This document shows positions 5,893 through 6,503 of a DNA stretch of 6,503 nucleotides, piece after piece (position 1 is the stretch's first letter; every line of letters begins with the position of its first letter). Made by a program: the position numbers and the translations under genes. Location: contig CAZYBG010000139.1 in the NCBI GenBank assembly GCA_964645155.1, positions 1-6,503 on the forward strand. The letters run 5' to 3'. This DNA comes from CAZYBG01 sp964645155. Its GTDB lineage: Bacteria; Pseudomonadota; Alphaproteobacteria; Rhodobacterales; Rhodobacteraceae. Below the pieces are notes generated by a model. It was not told where the DNA came from. It was given only the letters and a program-made list of their open reading frames with translations, and made no database searches.

Positions 5893-6503
5893 ATGCTCGA
5901 CCATCTCGCCTACGAGGCCCCGAAGCCCAAGATCATCCAGGGCGCCCGGTCCGACTGGGAGCTGGTGATCGGCATGGAGGTCCACGCCCAGGTCGCCTCG
6001 CAGGCCAAGCTGTTCTCGGGCGCGTCGACCGCGTTCGGTGCCGAGCCGAACTCCAACGTCTCGTTCGTCGACGCGGCGATGCCGGGGATGCTGCCGGTCA
6101 TCAACGCGTTCTGCGTGGAACAGGCGGTGCGCACCGGGCTGGGGCTGAAGGCCAGGATCAACCTCTTCTCGGCGTTCGACCGCAAGAACTACTTCTACCC
6201 CGACCTGCCGCAGGGCTATCAGATCAGCCAGCTCTACCATCCGATCGTCGGCGAGGGCGAGGTGATCGTCGACATGGGGCCGGGCATCGCCCGCCGCGTC
6301 CGGATCGAGCGGATCCATCTGGAACAGGATGCCGGCAAGTCGATCCACGACATGGACCCCGGCCTGTCCTTCGTCGACCTCAACCGCACCGGCGTTGCGC
6401 TGATGGAGATCGTGAGCCGCCCCGACATCCGCGGGCCGGAGGAGGCGGCGGCCTATGTCGTGAAGCTGCGCCAGATCCTGCGCTACCTCGGCACCTGCGA
6501 TGG
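5893..6503 (+). CDS. gatB: Asp-tRNA(Asn)/Glu-tRNA(Gln) amidotransferase subunit B (5' part, continues past the window)
   Basis: GatB is the tRNA-binding and phosphorylating subunit of the cytoplasmic GatCAB complex. It activates Glu or Asp mischarged on tRNA(Gln) or tRNA(Asn) so that ammonia from GatA can amidate it. The first 203 codons of a protein usually near 500 residues are present. Hallmarks are IGMEVHAQ (26-33, with the conserved Glu and His of the kinase active site), KLFSGAS and FGAEPNSNV (39-55), MPGMLPVIN (63-71), the signature DRKNYFYPDLPQGYQISQ (96-113), and VDLNRTGVALMEI (161-173). In the last, Ala replaces the Pro common in other bacteria. ATG 5893 is supported by the Shine-Dalgarno at 5878-5884 and by roughly 20 residues before the conserved core. 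No gatA or gatC is in the window, so gatB is not preceded by its partners here. The tail domain lies outside. Confidence 0.97.
   Translation, partial: MLDHLAYEAPKPKIIQGARSDWELVIGMEVHAQVASQAKLFSGASTAFGAEPNSNVSFVDAAMPGMLPVINAFCVEQAVRTGLGLKARINLFSAFDRKNYFYPDLPQGYQISQLYHPIVGEGEVIVDMGPGIARRVRIERIHLEQDAGKSIHDMDPGLSFVDLNRTGVALMEIVSRPDIRGPEEAAAYVVKLRQILRYLGTCD

Noticed and set aside
5857..6348. 163-codon minus-strand open frame over the gatB start
   Set aside because: Antisense shadow of gatB, whose conserved signatures are unmistakable on the plus strand.

Overview
The window reads as a stretch of chromosome from a GC-rich alphaproteobacterium, most likely of the Rhodobacteraceae type. The basis is the very high GC content with strong third-position G/C bias, the wording of the GatB and PepN proteins, and an alphaproteobacterial-looking promoter (TTGCCT, 17-base spacer, TAGAAG) in front of gatB. 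This placement is inference; no 16S gene or other marker is present. I see no phage, transposon, CRISPR or island signature, and base composition is even except for one A+T-richer patch near 4440-4510.

Layout. 1-1638 (+) is the 3' part of pepN (M1 aminopeptidase N), entering the window just before the third zinc ligand. 1639-1817 is a 179-base gap with strong inverted repeats and a small dyad. 1818-3621 (+) is a compact three-gene group: a two-TM small membrane protein, a PlsC-like acyltransferase whose start codon overlaps the previous stop (TGATG), and a second two-TM small membrane protein that is visibly a paralogue of the first. A 29-base hairpin-bearing gap separates this group from a convergent minus-strand gene (3651-4268), a small SLT-type lytic transglycosylase lipoprotein. 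4269-4509 is a divergent intergenic region with a repeated motif. 4510-5748 (+) encodes a 412-residue all-helical protein of unknown function. 5749-5892 holds a 12-base tandem repeat, a promoter and a strong ribosome binding site, followed by the 5' part of gatB (5893 to the window end).

How the genes fit together. pepN (peptide turnover) and gatB (tRNA-dependent amidation) are housekeeping genes at the edges. The middle has an envelope flavour: a membrane-lipid-type acyltransferase between two related membrane proteins, then a peptidoglycan-cleaving lipoprotein on the other strand. The one non-routine gene arrangement is the paralogous membrane-protein pair bracketing the acyltransferase. 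The most unusual DNA is the 12-base repeat upstream of gatB. I find no clear new defence, mobile or biosynthetic system here.
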